DNA of 64,000 nt, from assembly GCA_017559955.1 (NCBI GenBank), contig JAFYPQ010000042.1, forward strand, positions 61,031 to 125,030, written 5' to 3'. Each line of letters starts with the position of its first letter. Within the stretch, counting starts at the first letter, position 1. Shown piece after piece: positions 47,584-57,114 of the stretch. The position numbers were made by a program, and so were the translations under genes. The notes beneath the pieces were generated by a model. That model was not told where the DNA came from. It made no database searches and saw nothing but the letters and a program-made list of their open reading frames with translations. Source of the DNA: Bacteroidales bacterium. GTDB taxonomy: Bacteria > Bacteroidota > Bacteroidia > Bacteroidales > G3-4614.

Positions 47584-48471
47584 ATGGTTAAAAGTATAAA
47601 AATAACAATCTTTATTCTTTTGTTTGCAGTAATGCAATCGGGCTTGTCGTATGCCCAACCTACTCGTATTAATGCACAGGAGCACCATGCATTAATGCAA
47701 CAAAACCTTATTGCCTATAATAAATTTCTTCCTAAAATTATGAATGTTGTTGACTCAACGCTTATAATAAACCAACTCATATCGGAGGAGGACGATTTAG
47801 ATGCAATGTTAGAAGATGGATGGGATGAGAAGTGGCTCGAAACTTTCTCTGCTCAAAATTCGAAAGATACCTTAGCCATTAATGTAAAAGATCATTGTAT
47901 TCCTGTTCCAGGACATGTAACTTCGGCTTACGGATGGCGTTGGGGACGTATGCACAAGGGTATTGATCTTAAGTTATATACAGGAGATTCTGTTCGTGCT
48001 GCATTTACAGGAAAAATCAGTACAACAGCGTATCAGGCAAAAGGATATGGTTACTATGTGAAAATTCGTCACACCAACGGTATTGAAACTGTTTACGGAC
48101 ACCTATCAAAAATTCTTGTTAAACCAAATCAGGTTGTAAAAGCAGGAGAGGTTATTGCATTGGGTGGAAATACAGGACGTTCAACAGGTCCTCACTTGCA
48201 CTTTGAGACTAAGATTATGGGTATGACCATAAACCCTGCAGAGATATTTGACTTTAAAAATCAAGTGGCTCATACCGATACTTATATGTTCTATAAAAAG
48301 AAACAACAAAAAAGTGCGGTTAATAGTTATGCTACACACCGTATAAAGTCGGGCGAGACACTATCTTCAATAGCTAAAAAATATCGAACTTCGGTTACTC
48401 AAATATGTCGCTTGAATGGCATAAAGGCTAATAAAGTGTTGCGTGTAGGAAGTGTTCTAAGGGTAAGATAA
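47584..48471 (+). CDS. Secreted M23 peptidase with C-terminal LysM domain
   Basis: Probable peptidoglycan endopeptidase (or regulator of amidases) in the periplasm. Signal peptide (MVKSIKITIFILLFAVMQ...SYAQ). The lysostaphin-like M23 domain includes the zinc ligands in GRMHKGIDL (His and Asp) and GPHLHFE (HxH). The last 45 residues are a LysM repeat (HRIKSGETLSSIAKKY...GSVLRVR) that binds glycan strands. The start at 47584 leaves 295 residues and fits the promoter just upstream. Since the metal ligands are all present it should be active, unlike degenerate EnvC/NlpD forms. It is a single gene followed by a terminator. Confidence 0.88.
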   Translation: MVKSIKITIFILLFAVMQSGLSYAQPTRINAQEHHALMQQNLIAYNKFLPKIMNVVDSTLIINQLISEEDDLDAMLEDGWDEKWLETFSAQNSKDTLAINVKDHCIPVPGHVTSAYGWRWGRMHKGIDLKLYTGDSVRAAFTGKISTTAYQAKGYGYYVKIRHTNGIETVYGHLSKILVKPNQVVKAGEVIALGGNTGRSTGPHLHFETKIMGMTINPAEIFDFKNQVAHTDTYMFYKKKQQKSAVNSYATHRIKSGETLSSIAKKYRTSVTQICRLNGIKANKVLRVGSVLRVR

Positions 48472-48492
48472 AGTAATATGCAGAATATAGGA

Positions 48493-48521
48493 AAAGAGAT
48501 TGATTACAATCTCTTTTTTTT
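48493..48521 (+). terminator. Terminator after the M23 gene
   Basis: AAGAGATTG-ATTA-CAATCTCTT followed by a T-run. Confidence 0.85.
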
Positions 48522-48556
48522 ATCTTCAAAAAATTGAGATTTTATTTAAAAGTATC

Positions 48557-48564
48557 TATCTTTG
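48557..48564 (+). promoter_or_regulatory. -7 box for phoH
   Basis: TATCTTTG fits TAnnTTTG, 34 bases before the ATG at 48598. Confidence 0.65.
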
Positions 48565-48597
48565 TTTTGAGAAAAACGACAATATCAATACCAAATA

Positions 48598-49566
48598 ATG
48601 ATAGAGAAGAACATTATAATCGATGAAGTTGATCCCGTAGTTTTTTATGGGCCCAACAACGACAATTTGCACTTTATAAAAACACTATATCCAAAACTTC
48701 ATATTATTGCACGAGGTAATGTAATGAAGGTGATTGGTGAGGAGAAGGATATTGTACAGTTTGAAAAGAGTATCTCTTTGATTATAAAATATTGTTCGGA
48801 GTATAATCGTCTTGACGGCACAATAATCGGAGCCATAGTAAATGGCGGAACTCCACTTGAAATAAAACAGGAGCATCTTATAATTCACGGCATAAACGGA
48901 AAACAGATAGTAGGGCGTACCGAAAACCAACAAAAGTTGGTAAAATGCTTTGAAAAGAATGATTTGGTATTTGCTCTTGGTCCTGCCGGAACAGGAAAGA
49001 CCTATGTAGCAATAGCTCTTGCGGTTAGGGCTTTAAAAAACAAGGAGGTAAGAAAAATAATTTTAAGTCGTCCGGCAGTTGAAGCAGGGGAGAAACTTGG
49101 TTTTTTGCCGGGAGATATGAAAGAAAAAATCGACCCGTACCTGCAACCATTGTATGATGCCTTGCAAGATATGATTCCTGCTGTTAAGCTTCGTGAAATG
49201 ATGGAGAACAATACTATACAGATAGCTCCACTTGCCTTTATGAGAGGTCGAACTTTAAACGATGCGGTAATAATATTGGACGAGGCTCAAAATACGACAG
49301 TTCCTCAAATAAAGATGTTTTTGACACGTTTGGGAAGTAATGCCAAGATGATAATAACCGGAGATATGAGTCAGATTGACCTTCCCTCAACTCAAACATC
49401 GGGGTTGGTTCAGGCAATAAACATACTAAAAGATATAAAGGGTATTGGCTTTGTTCGTTTCGATAAAAGCGATATAGTGCGACATCGTTTGGTTCAGGCA
49501 ATAGTTGAAGCATACGAGGCATACGCAAAGAAACAAAAAGAGATGAAAGAGAATAGAGAGAAATAA
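48598..49566 (+). CDS. phoH: PhoH-family ATPase
   Basis: Cytoplasmic P-loop ATPase related to helicases, linked in other bacteria to RNA metabolism and the YbeY/ribosome quality system. An N-terminal KH-like part (about 1-110) precedes the PhoH domain. Walker A is GPAGTGKT (about 128-135) and Walker B is VIILDEAQN (about 224-232). The 322 residues are standard. The C-terminal tail is lysine-rich. purC follows after 28 bases and is likely co-transcribed. Confidence 0.92.
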   Translation: MIEKNIIIDEVDPVVFYGPNNDNLHFIKTLYPKLHIIARGNVMKVIGEEKDIVQFEKSISLIIKYCSEYNRLDGTIIGAIVNGGTPLEIKQEHLIIHGINGKQIVGRTENQQKLVKCFEKNDLVFALGPAGTGKTYVAIALAVRALKNKEVRKIILSRPAVEAGEKLGFLPGDMKEKIDPYLQPLYDALQDMIPAVKLREMMENNTIQIAPLAFMRGRTLNDAVIILDEAQNTTVPQIKMFLTRLGSNAKMIITGDMSQIDLPSTQTSGLVQAINILKDIKGIGFVRFDKSDIVRHRLVQAIVEAYEAYAKKQKEMKENREK

Positions 49567-49594
49567 ATAATTAATTAATATAAAAATAGAAACA

Positions 49595-50545
49595 ATGGAA
49601 AAAGCTTTGGTAAGAACCGATTTTGAGTTCGAAGGACAGAAGAGTGTGTATCACGGAAAAGTACGTGATGTATATAACATTAATGATGAGCTATTGATAA
49701 TGGTTGCTACCGACCGTATATCTGCTTTTGATGTAATTCTTCCCAAAGGAATACCTTTTAAAGGAGAGGTATTAAATAAGATTGCTGCTAAATTTTTGGA
49801 TGCAACATCAGACATAGTTCCCAACTGGAAACTTGCCACTCCCGACCCAATGGTAACTGTGGGTTTGCAATGCGAAGGATTTAGAGTAGAAATGATTATT
49901 CGTGGTTATTTAACAGGTAGCGCTTGGAGAGAGTACGCTACAGGTTGCCGTGAAATTTGTGGAGTTAAACTTCCGGAGGGAATGAGAGAGAACGAAAAAT
50001 TCCCTACTCCAATAATCACTCCTACAACAAAAGCTGATGAGGGACACGATGAGAATATTTCAAAAGAGGAGATTATTGCTCAAGGTATCGTAAGCAAAGA
50101 GGATTATGAGTTGATGGAGAAATATACTTACGCTCTGTTTGAGAGAGGAACTCAAATGGCAAAAGAGAAAGGTCTTATTCTTGTTGATACCAAATACGAG
50201 TTTGGTAAACGTGATGGCAAAGTATATTTGATTGATGAGATTCACACTCCCGACTCATCTCGTTACTTCTATGCAGAGGGTTACGAGGAGCGTTTCGAGA
50301 AAGGTGAGCCTCAAAAACAATTGTCAAAAGAGTTTGTTCGTCAATGGTTAATCGAGAATGGTTTCATGGGCAAAGAGGGACAAACTGTACCCGAGATGAC
50401 AGAAGAGTATGTAAATAGCGTATCAGAGCGTTATATCGAACTTTATGAGCATATTGTAGGTGAGAAATTCTCACGTTCAGAGAGCGACGATATAAATGCT
50501 CGTATTGAGAAAAACATCTCAGAATACTTGAAAGAGCGTAAATAA
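49595..50545 (+). CDS. purC: Phosphoribosylaminoimidazole-succinocarboxamide synthase
   Basis: Joins CAIR with aspartate using ATP in purine synthesis (SAICAR synthase). Family blocks: [20 protein letters not shown] (19-38), [35 protein letters not shown], and [20 protein letters not shown] with ATP/Mg-binding residues, then HTPDSSRYF. The 316 residues match the longer, yeast-like form common in Bacteroidetes. Probably transcribed with phoH. A hairpin terminator follows. Confidence 0.94.
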   Translation: MEKALVRTDFEFEGQKSVYHGKVRDVYNINDELLIMVATDRISAFDVILPKGIPFKGEVLNKIAAKFLDATSDIVPNWKLATPDPMVTVGLQCEGFRVEMIIRGYLTGSAWREYATGCREICGVKLPEGMRENEKFPTPIITPTTKADEGHDENISKEEIIAQGIVSKEDYELMEKYTYALFERGTQMAKEKGLILVDTKYEFGKRDGKVYLIDEIHTPDSSRYFYAEGYEERFEKGEPQKQLSKEFVRQWLIENGFMGKEGQTVPEMTEEYVNSVSERYIELYEHIVGEKFSRSESDDINARIEKNISEYLKERK

Positions 50546-50552
50546 TTGATTA

Positions 50553-50592
50553 AAAAAGAGAGTGAGAGGCTTGCTTCTCACTCTTTAAATAT
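50553..50592 (+). terminator. Terminator after purC
   Basis: AGAGTGAGA (50559-50567) pairs with TCTCACTCT (50576-50584); A-run before and TTTAAATATAT after. Confidence 0.7.
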
Positions 50593-50615
50593 ATATAGAA
50601 AACAGATATTTGGTT

Positions 50616-51359
50616 ATGTCGCAAAAGAGAGTAGAGAAGGTAACGCCATACAACACAGGAGAAAAAAAAGGAACGCAGATTGCTAAGATGTTTAATGCAA
50701 TAGCCTTTCGTTATGACATTATGAACCGACTTATATCTCTTGGACAAGACAAACGTTGGCGACGTAAAGCAATAGAAATACTAACCCCCCAATCTCCTAA
50801 AACCATTCTCGATATAGCAACAGGAACGGGAGATATGGCAATAAAGATACATTCAATGCTCTCTCCTTGTCGAGTAACAGGGTGCGATATTTCAGAGGGA
50901 ATGTTGGATGTTGCCAAGAAAAAAGTTTTGAATTTGGCACTATCCCATGAGATAGAATTTACAATTGGCGATTGCATCTCACTTCCATTTGACGATAATA
51001 GTTTCGATGCAGTAACAATATCATTCGGAATTCGTAATGTTGAGGATATCGAACGTGGTATATCGGAGATAAACAGAGTATTAAAACCTTCTGGGAAATT
51101 GGTTATATTGGAACTATCTGTTCCGGAGAAAAAGTTCTACAAATTTTTCTATAACATATATACAAAATTGTTTATCCCAACGCTTGGAAAGATTATAACA
51201 GGTGAAAGAAGTGCATACGATTATCTACGAAAATCGATAGCGGTTGTTCCTCAGGGTAAAGCAATGACTGAAATTATGGACAAAGTGGGAATGACAGATT
51301 GCTCATATAACTATATGACCTTTGGTGCCTGTGCCATATACTCATCGTCTAAAAGATAA
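50616..51359 (+). CDS. ubiE/menG: Demethylmenaquinone methyltransferase
   Basis: Last step of menaquinone synthesis: methylates demethylmenaquinone with SAM. Motifs: MFNAIAFRYDIMNRLISLG with RWRR (about 25-50), SAM-binding LDIATGTGDMA (about 65-75), and SFGIRNVEDIERGI (about 133-146), all diagnostic of UbiE/MenG. The 247-residue length is usual. The frame opens with TTG at 50610, but the ATG at 50616 (MSQKRVEK) is the normal start. Menaquinone is the only quinone expected in this group, so MenG is the better reading. Confidence 0.93.
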   Translation: MSQKRVEKVTPYNTGEKKGTQIAKMFNAIAFRYDIMNRLISLGQDKRWRRKAIEILTPQSPKTILDIATGTGDMAIKIHSMLSPCRVTGCDISEGMLDVAKKKVLNLALSHEIEFTIGDCISLPFDDNSFDAVTISFGIRNVEDIERGISEINRVLKPSGKLVILELSVPEKKFYKFFYNIYTKLFIPTLGKIITGERSAYDYLRKSIAVVPQGKAMTEIMDKVGMTDCSYNYMTFGACAIYSSSKR

Positions 51360-51381
51360 AAGAGCAGATAGAATATTCACT

Positions 51382-51891
51382 CTATTCGTTAATCTTTTCC
51401 CAAATATTTTCAATTTCGGCAACATACATATAGTGTAGGTCGCCATCTTTATACCATTGTGGGAGAATTGATTTATCAATAAAACTATTTTCGCTAAGTA
51501 GCGATTTATATAGTTTTTTACATTTTAGAACCAATCGAGCCTCTTTAAACGCAACGCAATCTTCTGTTGGAGCGTAAGGAGTTATACCTGCCTCCTTGGC
51601 TTTATCTATATCTCGTCCCGATTTAGTTCCACATAATGAGAGAGCCTTACGGAACTTTTCAGCAAAGAAAGATAGTGTAAAGAAGTCCGATTTTTCAACA
51701 AACCCATATGTGTAGCGTTGGGGTCTTATAAAGATTGTTACGACGGGTTTCCCCCATAAAAATCCCATGCTACCCCAGCTTGCTGTCATCGTGTTGTATT
51801 TGTCAATATTACCGGCAGTTATTAGCATCCAATCTTTGCCGATAAGATTAATTACGTTTTCATTTAGTTCCTCAACAGAAATCTCTCTCAT
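51382..51891 (-). CDS. Flavin reductase-like protein
   Basis: Split-barrel FMN-binding protein of the flavin reductase family. Recognised from MTASWGSMGFLWGKPVVTIF (about 34-53), RPQRYTYGFVEKSDFFTLSF and LCGTKSGRDIDKAKEAG (about 87-103). It may reduce flavin with NAD(P)H or bind a flavin in an unknown redox reaction. 169 residues, cytoplasmic. It is the last of three minus-strand genes with short gaps (45 and 27 bases), so it may be co-expressed with the coiled-coil and PPDK_N genes, without an obvious link. Confidence 0.85.
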   Translation of the reverse strand: MREISVEELNENVINLIGKDWMLITAGNIDKYNTMTASWGSMGFLWGKPVVTIFIRPQRYTYGFVEKSDFFTLSFFAEKFRKALSLCGTKSGRDIDKAKEAGITPYAPTEDCVAFKEARLVLKCKKLYKSLLSENSFIDKSILPQWYKDGDLHYMYVAEIENIWEKINE

Positions 51892-51936
51892 ATGGGTATT
51901 GATTATAATCTGTATTAATAAAATCGGTTAAGACTC

Positions 51937-53682
51937 TTAATCCCATAGTTTCATTTGGGCAGGGTCTTCAAAAGGAATATCCAATGAGTTTTTCTCCTCT
52001 TCCGATTTTTGTTCTTTCTCTTTTTCTCGTTTTGCTCTGGCTCTAATCTCCTCTTCGGTTTCAGGCTCCATAACAACTAACCAATCGTCCTCTATAATTT
52101 CAAATAACCTATCGTTTTCTTTTGGCATAGCGTTACGTAGGCTCTCTACCTCGTTGGTGAGAGCAACAACATTCATCCTTGCTATCTCTGCATCTTTACG
52201 AGCCTTTTCGTTTCTCTTTTCAGCCTCTTCAAGTTTTAGAGTTAGCTCTTCAATCTGTTTGGCTGCTTTTTTATTTTCGGCAACTCTTTCACGTTTTATC
52301 TGTATTTTCTCAATCTTCTCGTTTGCTTCTGCAATAAGATTATCTTTGTCTTGAAGCTCAATTTGAAGATTTGTTATTTGTGCTTTCAATTCGTTGATGT
52401 TCTCCTCGGCACTTTCGGGAATATCTTTTAAAGCTGTAATCTCTTTATCTTTTGTCGCAATACTTTCTTCTGCCTCTTTTAGTTTTGCTTCAAGCTCTGA
52501 ATTTTTGCTGTCTGCATTTTCAAGTTTCTCCCTTAAATCTTGCATTTGTGCAATCAGATTGTCCGCCGGCAAATTGTTGTTTTTTTCAACAGCTTCTAAT
52601 TTTGAATTTGCTAAAGCAAGGTCGGCATTAAGTTGCTCGATACGTTTATGCAGTTCCCCTTCCGACTCTTCAAAGATTTGGTTTTTATACTTCGATAATT
52701 CCGATTGTAGAGCTTGATATTTTCTTGTTATATCGATTAATCGGGCAGTAAGAGCCTCATCTCCGCCCTCAGGTATTTCACTCTTCTCGTTAAGTCTGTT
52801 TTGAAGTTCCTCAATTCGAGTTTGAAGAGTTTTTTCTCTCTCAACAGCCTGCATAACTGTCTCGTCTTTTACGTGAAGAGCGGTTTCAAACGATTGAATA
52901 ACCTCTTTTATATGCTCGTCGTTGGCATTGAGTTTCTCTTCCATTTCGCCATTTTCTGTCTCCAAGGCTATTATTTTTGTCTTTAGCGACTCAATAAATT
53001 CGCTTTCCGAGAAACCTTCGCTTTGTCCCATAAGGTTATTGTTAACCTCTAATTGTTTATAATGTTCAACTTCTAATTTTAATTGTTCTATCAACTCTTC
53101 AAGTTGACCATTCTTTTTATTAAGCTGACGCAAACTATTGTTCGACTCGATACGAGAGTTTTCCGACTTTGTTAAATCTTTCTCTTGCTTCGCAAATTTC
53201 TCTTCAAGGTCTCTGACTTTATCGTTTAATGCTCTTTTTTGACGCTCGGCACTTAAATATCTGTTTTTATAATCCTCTTCTCGTTGTGATGCAAGTTTGA
53301 GTTTCTCTTCAAGTTCCGATACAAGTTCTACATTATCGTCGCCCTCTATAAACAGGGGAGCTCCGTCGGCACTCTCGGCTTTTAGTAGCAGATATTTAAC
53401 ATATTCGCAGAATATAGGACGCAAACTCTCTCTAATCTCTGTTTTTTCTGCCTCTCTGTCTATTGTTTTTAATATTACTTCGGGCAGAGGTTTGTTTACA
53501 ATATCTGTTATAGCCTCTAACAATGTGTCCGGAATATCACAATCGATAAGGGCTTTATCAAAGTCTTTATTCTCAAAATCAATTTTTGCTTTCTTGTGAG
53601 CTTTTTTTGCTGTATCCTTATTTTGAGCCTCTTGCTCTGAGGAGAATATTGAAAGCAGTGATTTTTTGAAGTTTAGTTTCAT
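51937..53682 (-). CDS. Long coiled-coil protein
   Basis: Function unknown. Residues about 1-115 form a helical N-terminal domain (with PLPEVILKTIDREAEKTEIR and IFCEYVKYLLLKAE). From about 118 to 520 the sequence is an almost unbroken heptad coiled coil rich in Glu, Lys and Leu. The end is an acidic/basic tail with LFEIIEDDWLVVMEPETEEE. No signal peptide or membrane segment, so it is a cytoplasmic rod. The gene upstream (PPDK_N protein) ends 27 bases before it starts, suggesting a functional pair. It could be a scaffold or a filament-forming protein; sequence alone does not decide. Confidence 0.7.
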   Translation of the reverse strand: MKLNFKKSLLSIFSSEQEAQNKDTAKKAHKKAKIDFENKDFDKALIDCDIPDTLLEAITDIVNKPLPEVILKTIDREAEKTEIRESLRPIFCEYVKYLLLKAESADGAPLFIEGDDNVELVSELEEKLKLASQREEDYKNRYLSAERQKRALNDKVRDLEEKFAKQEKDLTKSENSRIESNNSLRQLNKKNGQLEELIEQLKLEVEHYKQLEVNNNLMGQSEGFSESEFIESLKTKIIALETENGEMEEKLNANDEHIKEVIQSFETALHVKDETVMQAVEREKTLQTRIEELQNRLNEKSEIPEGGDEALTARLIDITRKYQALQSELSKYKNQIFEESEGELHKRIEQLNADLALANSKLEAVEKNNNLPADNLIAQMQDLREKLENADSKNSELEAKLKEAEESIATKDKEITALKDIPESAEENINELKAQITNLQIELQDKDNLIAEANEKIEKIQIKRERVAENKKAAKQIEELTLKLEEAEKRNEKARKDAEIARMNVVALTNEVESLRNAMPKENDRLFEIIEDDWLVVMEPETEEEIRARAKREKEKEQKSEEEKNSLDIPFEDPAQMKLWD

Positions 53683-53709
53683 TATGGCTGTTAAATTATC
53701 TGTTATATA

Positions 53710-56697
53710 TTAATCTTCTTTTTGTGGTTTTATTACTATTCCCACATTCTTTTTCCCATTTATTTTAATAACTGCCGGAGCCGTAAGTTCAACAACTCTG
53801 ACATATTCGCTTTCGTGTTTTGCAGGCAGGTTATCGAGATACTCTTTATCGTATATGCCACCGCAACTTGTCGAGTCAATAGTAAAGTAGCCTACGCCAA
53901 AAGATGTAAGATTTTGAAAGAAGTGAGTTCCTTGACTTGGTTCAATCCAAAAATCTTTTATGGCTGTCTCAACTATAACTTTGGCTGCCGAGATATGAGG
54001 CCATTTAATAGGAATTCCAAGAGCTGTGTCGCTCGAACCCCACCTTCCGGGTCCTATAAGAATATAGTTCTTTTTATCGGCTAAAAATTGTTTGTTTATC
54101 TTCTCAATTTCTCGTGCTATGTATGAATTCGCAAAGTAACCGAAAACATTATCTTTAACATAAACAACATCTTTAACCCCTTCATGAATACCGTGTCCCA
54201 AAGCCGAAGAACTTTTTACCAATATATCCTCGTCATTGACATTCTCTATCTCGTCCTCTCTCATCTCTTTCATATCTACGATAGGACGTATTTGTAACCA
54301 ATAAACCTCTCCATTATCGTTATCGCCACCTTTCAGATTTCCTGCAAATTCAATCTCAACAGGGCGACCCATCTCCTCTTTGCCATAGTTTAGCATCATA
54401 TCTAATATTTTGGCAAGAGGGAACATATCGTGTTTAAGGATATTTGCAAAGGTAACAACTTTACGTCCTTCGTCATAATAGCCATCTCGTATAACTTGAT
54501 CGATATGGTCGAATGTCGATACCATGCCGTATAGTGATTTATCACTGTCAGCATCGGCAATGGAGAGTTTTTTGATATTGAAACTATCGTCTATTGAGAA
54601 GTTCTGATTAACATTTTCCATATCAAGGGCATAAAAGCGAGTTTGAGTATCGCTTAATGCCATTTCCATTGTGCTTGTTTGTAATATAGAGTTTGGATGT
54701 TTAGGCGAGAAACGTAAACTCCTGCCTCCGTCAACAATATATTTTCCTAATCCTACGGCAATATCAACCACTCCGTCTTCTGGCTTTTCGTCATTTATGG
54801 GGTAGTAATTAAGAGAGCGGCCAACACCCGAAAAAGAGGGATAAAAGCGTTTGTCGTACATATTACCCACAACCTCTTGAAGTATTATAGCCATCTTCTC
54901 CTGGTCGATAATATTTGAGGTGGCCTCCATATATGCTTTACTATCGGAGTAATAAACCGATGCATATACTCCTTTTATCGCATCTTTTAGAAGGTTAAGC
55001 ATAATCGTTTTATCCTCGATGTAGGGAATCATATATGTAGAATATATTCCCGCAAAGGGTTGGTAGTGCGAATCCTCCAACAAACTCGACGAGCGAATGG
55101 CAATGGGTCCCTTTATTACATCTAATAGGGCTAAAAAGTCGTTATCAAGACGCTCGGGGAGTTTTGCATTTAAGAAATGTTCTAAAATCTCTTCATTCGG
55201 TATATCGCTTAATGCTACCGAGTAGAGGAAATTCTCCTCCATAAACTCGTCAAATATATCGGTACTTAAAACTACAGTTTTAGGAACAGATACTTTAACT
55301 CCGTTGCAATTGGCAAGTTCGGGATGTCGTTTAATGATGGCATCAACAAATGCCAATCCACGACCTTTACCACCTAAAGAGCCTTGTCCTATGCGGGCAA
55401 AGTTTGAGTACTTGTCAAATCTTGTTCGCTCAAATATTGCAACAACACCACTGTTTTTCATCTTGCGATACTCGACAATGGCATCAAAAATTATATTCTT
55501 AATCTCGTCGGCATTGTCGCACGAACGTACAGGTTTTTGTCTTAGCAGCTCGGCAAGCGGAAACATCGCACGAGAGTAGAGCCAACTTGAAATATGGTTT
55601 CTGCTTGCGTGGTATAGAACCGAATCGTCGGGAATTTCAAAAATTTTATCTTGTAGCTCTTTTAAATCTTTAATTGTGGCAACAACCTCTCCTGTTATGG
55701 GACTAATAAACTCAAAATCGCCATATCCGAAATTGCGTAAAACGGCATATTTTAAATCGACAGGCAGAGTCTTTGAGTTTTTGTAAAGAAACGCCGCATT
55801 GTATTTTGCTGCTGCCACACCATTCTCAATATCAGAAGAGTCGATGATAATAGGCAAATCTTCGTTGTGTTTTCGTAGGTATTCGCAAAACTTCAACCCT
55901 GCCTTGCTATCTTTCTTTCCTCCTTTGATAAAGGAAACATCGGTAACAACACCCAATACGTTATTGCTATATTTGTCATATGTTTTTACAGCCTCTTCGT
56001 AGTTACGAGCCAAAACAATTTTTGGACGTCCACGCATACGTAACATCTGTTCGTGTCGGTTAAGAGCCTCTGTCGAAAATATTTGTGATTGTTTAAGGAC
56101 TACTTTGTACAGGATAGGAAGTATTGATGAGTAGAAACGTATAGAGTCTTCTACTACAATTATAACTTGCACACCCACCGACGATACATCTTCTTCGAGG
56201 TTCATATTGTCCTCCATCAGTTTGACAATGGCAAGAAGAAGGTCTGCATTGCCAAGCCAACTGAAAGTGTAGTCAACCGCAGTTAAGTCTTCTTTTGCCA
56301 ATCTTCTCGACACCTCATGAGAGAATGGGGTTAAAAGAACAAGAGGAATGTTTCTGTGATTTGCTTTTAATCGTTTTATATTGCTGAAAACATCGGCATC
56401 CTGCATTGCAGGCATAACAATAATAAGGTCGTAGTTTTTCTCTTGTAACTCTTTTTTAGCCTGCTCGAAAGTATAGGCTTCGGTTACACGAGGAGGAGAG
56501 GTTAAGTTAAGAGACATATACTCCATGAATATATGCTCTTCAATTCTTCCGTCCTCTTCAAGTATAAATGCATCATAACGGCTTGCTATAAGCAAAACAT
56601 TGAATACACGCTTTTGCATAAGATTTACAAAAGATGTATCTTTCATATAAAACGCACTAATACTACTCCCTTTATTTGTCTTTTTCTCCGAGGTCAT
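53710..56697 (-). CDS. Receiver-domain protein fused to a PEP/pyruvate-binding (PPDK_N) domain
   Basis: A 995-residue cytoplasmic protein. Residues about 30-165 are a receiver-like domain whose phospho-acceptor position is not Asp (IIVMPAM), so it is degenerate. Residues about 175-340 form a second receiver-like domain that keeps VVEDS, VVTDVSF, IIIDSS and the Lys in LYKNS. From about 430 comes a PPDK_N/ATP-grasp-like domain: GQGSLGGKGRGLAF, IAIRSSSLLEDS and GPGRWGSSD. The swivelling His domain and the PEP barrel of true dikinases are missing. It may be a phosphotransfer or sensing enzyme; substrate unknown. The start at the ATG 56697 is preferred over TTG at 56706. A -7 box lies at 56806-56813. 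Confidence 0.82.
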   Translation of the reverse strand: MTSEKKTNKGSSISAFYMKDTSFVNLMQKRVFNVLLIASRYDAFILEEDGRIEEHIFMEYMSLNLTSPPRVTEAYTFEQAKKELQEKNYDLIIVMPAMQDADVFSNIKRLKANHRNIPLVLLTPFSHEVSRRLAKEDLTAVDYTFSWLGNADLLLAIVKLMEDNMNLEEDVSSVGVQVIIVVEDSIRFYSSILPILYKVVLKQSQIFSTEALNRHEQMLRMRGRPKIVLARNYEEAVKTYDKYSNNVLGVVTDVSFIKGGKKDSKAGLKFCEYLRKHNEDLPIIIDSSDIENGVAAAKYNAAFLYKNSKTLPVDLKYAVLRNFGYGDFEFISPITGEVVATIKDLKELQDKIFEIPDDSVLYHASRNHISSWLYSRAMFPLAELLRQKPVRSCDNADEIKNIIFDAIVEYRKMKNSGVVAIFERTRFDKYSNFARIGQGSLGGKGRGLAFVDAIIKRHPELANCNGVKVSVPKTVVLSTDIFDEFMEENFLYSVALSDIPNEEILEHFLNAKLPERLDNDFLALLDVIKGPIAIRSSSLLEDSHYQPFAGIYSTYMIPYIEDKTIMLNLLKDAIKGVYASVYYSDSKAYMEATSNIIDQEKMAIILQEVVGNMYDKRFYPSFSGVGRSLNYYPINDEKPEDGVVDIAVGLGKYIVDGGRSLRFSPKHPNSILQTSTMEMALSDTQTRFYALDMENVNQNFSIDDSFNIKKLSIADADSDKSLYGMVSTFDHIDQVIRDGYYDEGRKVVTFANILKHDMFPLAKILDMMLNYGKEEMGRPVEIEFAGNLKGGDNDNGEVYWLQIRPIVDMKEMREDEIENVNDEDILVKSSSALGHGIHEGVKDVVYVKDNVFGYFANSYIAREIEKINKQFLADKKNYILIGPGRWGSSDTALGIPIKWPHISAAKVIVETAIKDFWIEPSQGTHFFQNLTSFGVGYFTIDSTSCGGIYDKEYLDNLPAKHESEYVRVVELTAPAVIKINGKKNVGIVIKPQKED

Positions 56698-56805
56698 TAT
56701 AAACAACGTTAAAAATTAATACCTGAATATGGTGCAAAAAGAGACGTCAAATCGGCTTTGCTCTATTTTTATTCCATCGATGTACACTATACTCGCAGTT
56801 TAGTG

Positions 56806-56813
56806 CAAATATA
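56806..56813 (-). promoter_or_regulatory. -7 box (minus strand) for the receiver-PPDK_N operon
   Basis: GCAAATATA on the plus strand reads TATATTTGC on the minus strand, a full match, about 110 bases from the start codon. It lies at the edge of the tandem repeat, and related CAAATATG words recur in each repeat unit. Confidence 0.6.
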
Positions 56814-56820
56814 GTTAAAA

Positions 56821-57010
56821 ACGAGCGAAATATATCAAGCTTGCTTGAATATTTTACAGCGAGTGCAAGCTATATTCGAGGTTTACCTCAAATATGATAA
56901 AAAAAACGAGCGAAATATATCAAGCTTGCTTGAATATTTTACAGCGAGTGCAAGCTATATTCGAGGTTTACCTCAAATATGATAAAAAAAACGAGCGAAA
57001 TATATCAAGT
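56821..57010. repeat. 85-bp perfect tandem repeat, two full copies plus a partial third
   Basis: Unit one 56821-56905 and unit two 56906-56990 are identical; a partial copy starts at 56991 and diverges after 57009. A diverged partial copy lies just before (about 56785-56820). Each unit has the hairpin TCAAGC-TT-GCTTGA, the words ACGAGCGAAATATA and TATATTCGAGG, and a promoter-like CAAATATG. The single relative is at 14240-14327. Confidence 0.85.
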
Positions 57011-57085
57011 TTGCCAGCTTTTGAGCAATGAGTATTAATCCGATAGGGTTACTTTTGTCTGGGAGCAATGGAGACGGAAATAAAA

Positions 57086-57114
57086 AAAGGTACTGCCGAA
57101 GCAATACCTTTTTG
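57086..57114 (-). terminator. Terminator after korB
   Basis: AAAAAGGTA...TACCTTTTT inverted repeat with inner CTGCC/GGCAG-like pairing; lies 18 bases past the korB stop and gives a T-run on the minus strand. Confidence 0.65.

Noticed and set aside
52154..53599. Several plus-strand frames opposite the coiled-coil gene
   Set aside because: Ser/Phe-rich mirror frames typical of the complement of Glu/Lys-rich coiled-coil coding sequence.
56821..57010. CRISPR array
   Set aside because: The units are contiguous 85-bp copies without unique spacers, and no cas genes are near.
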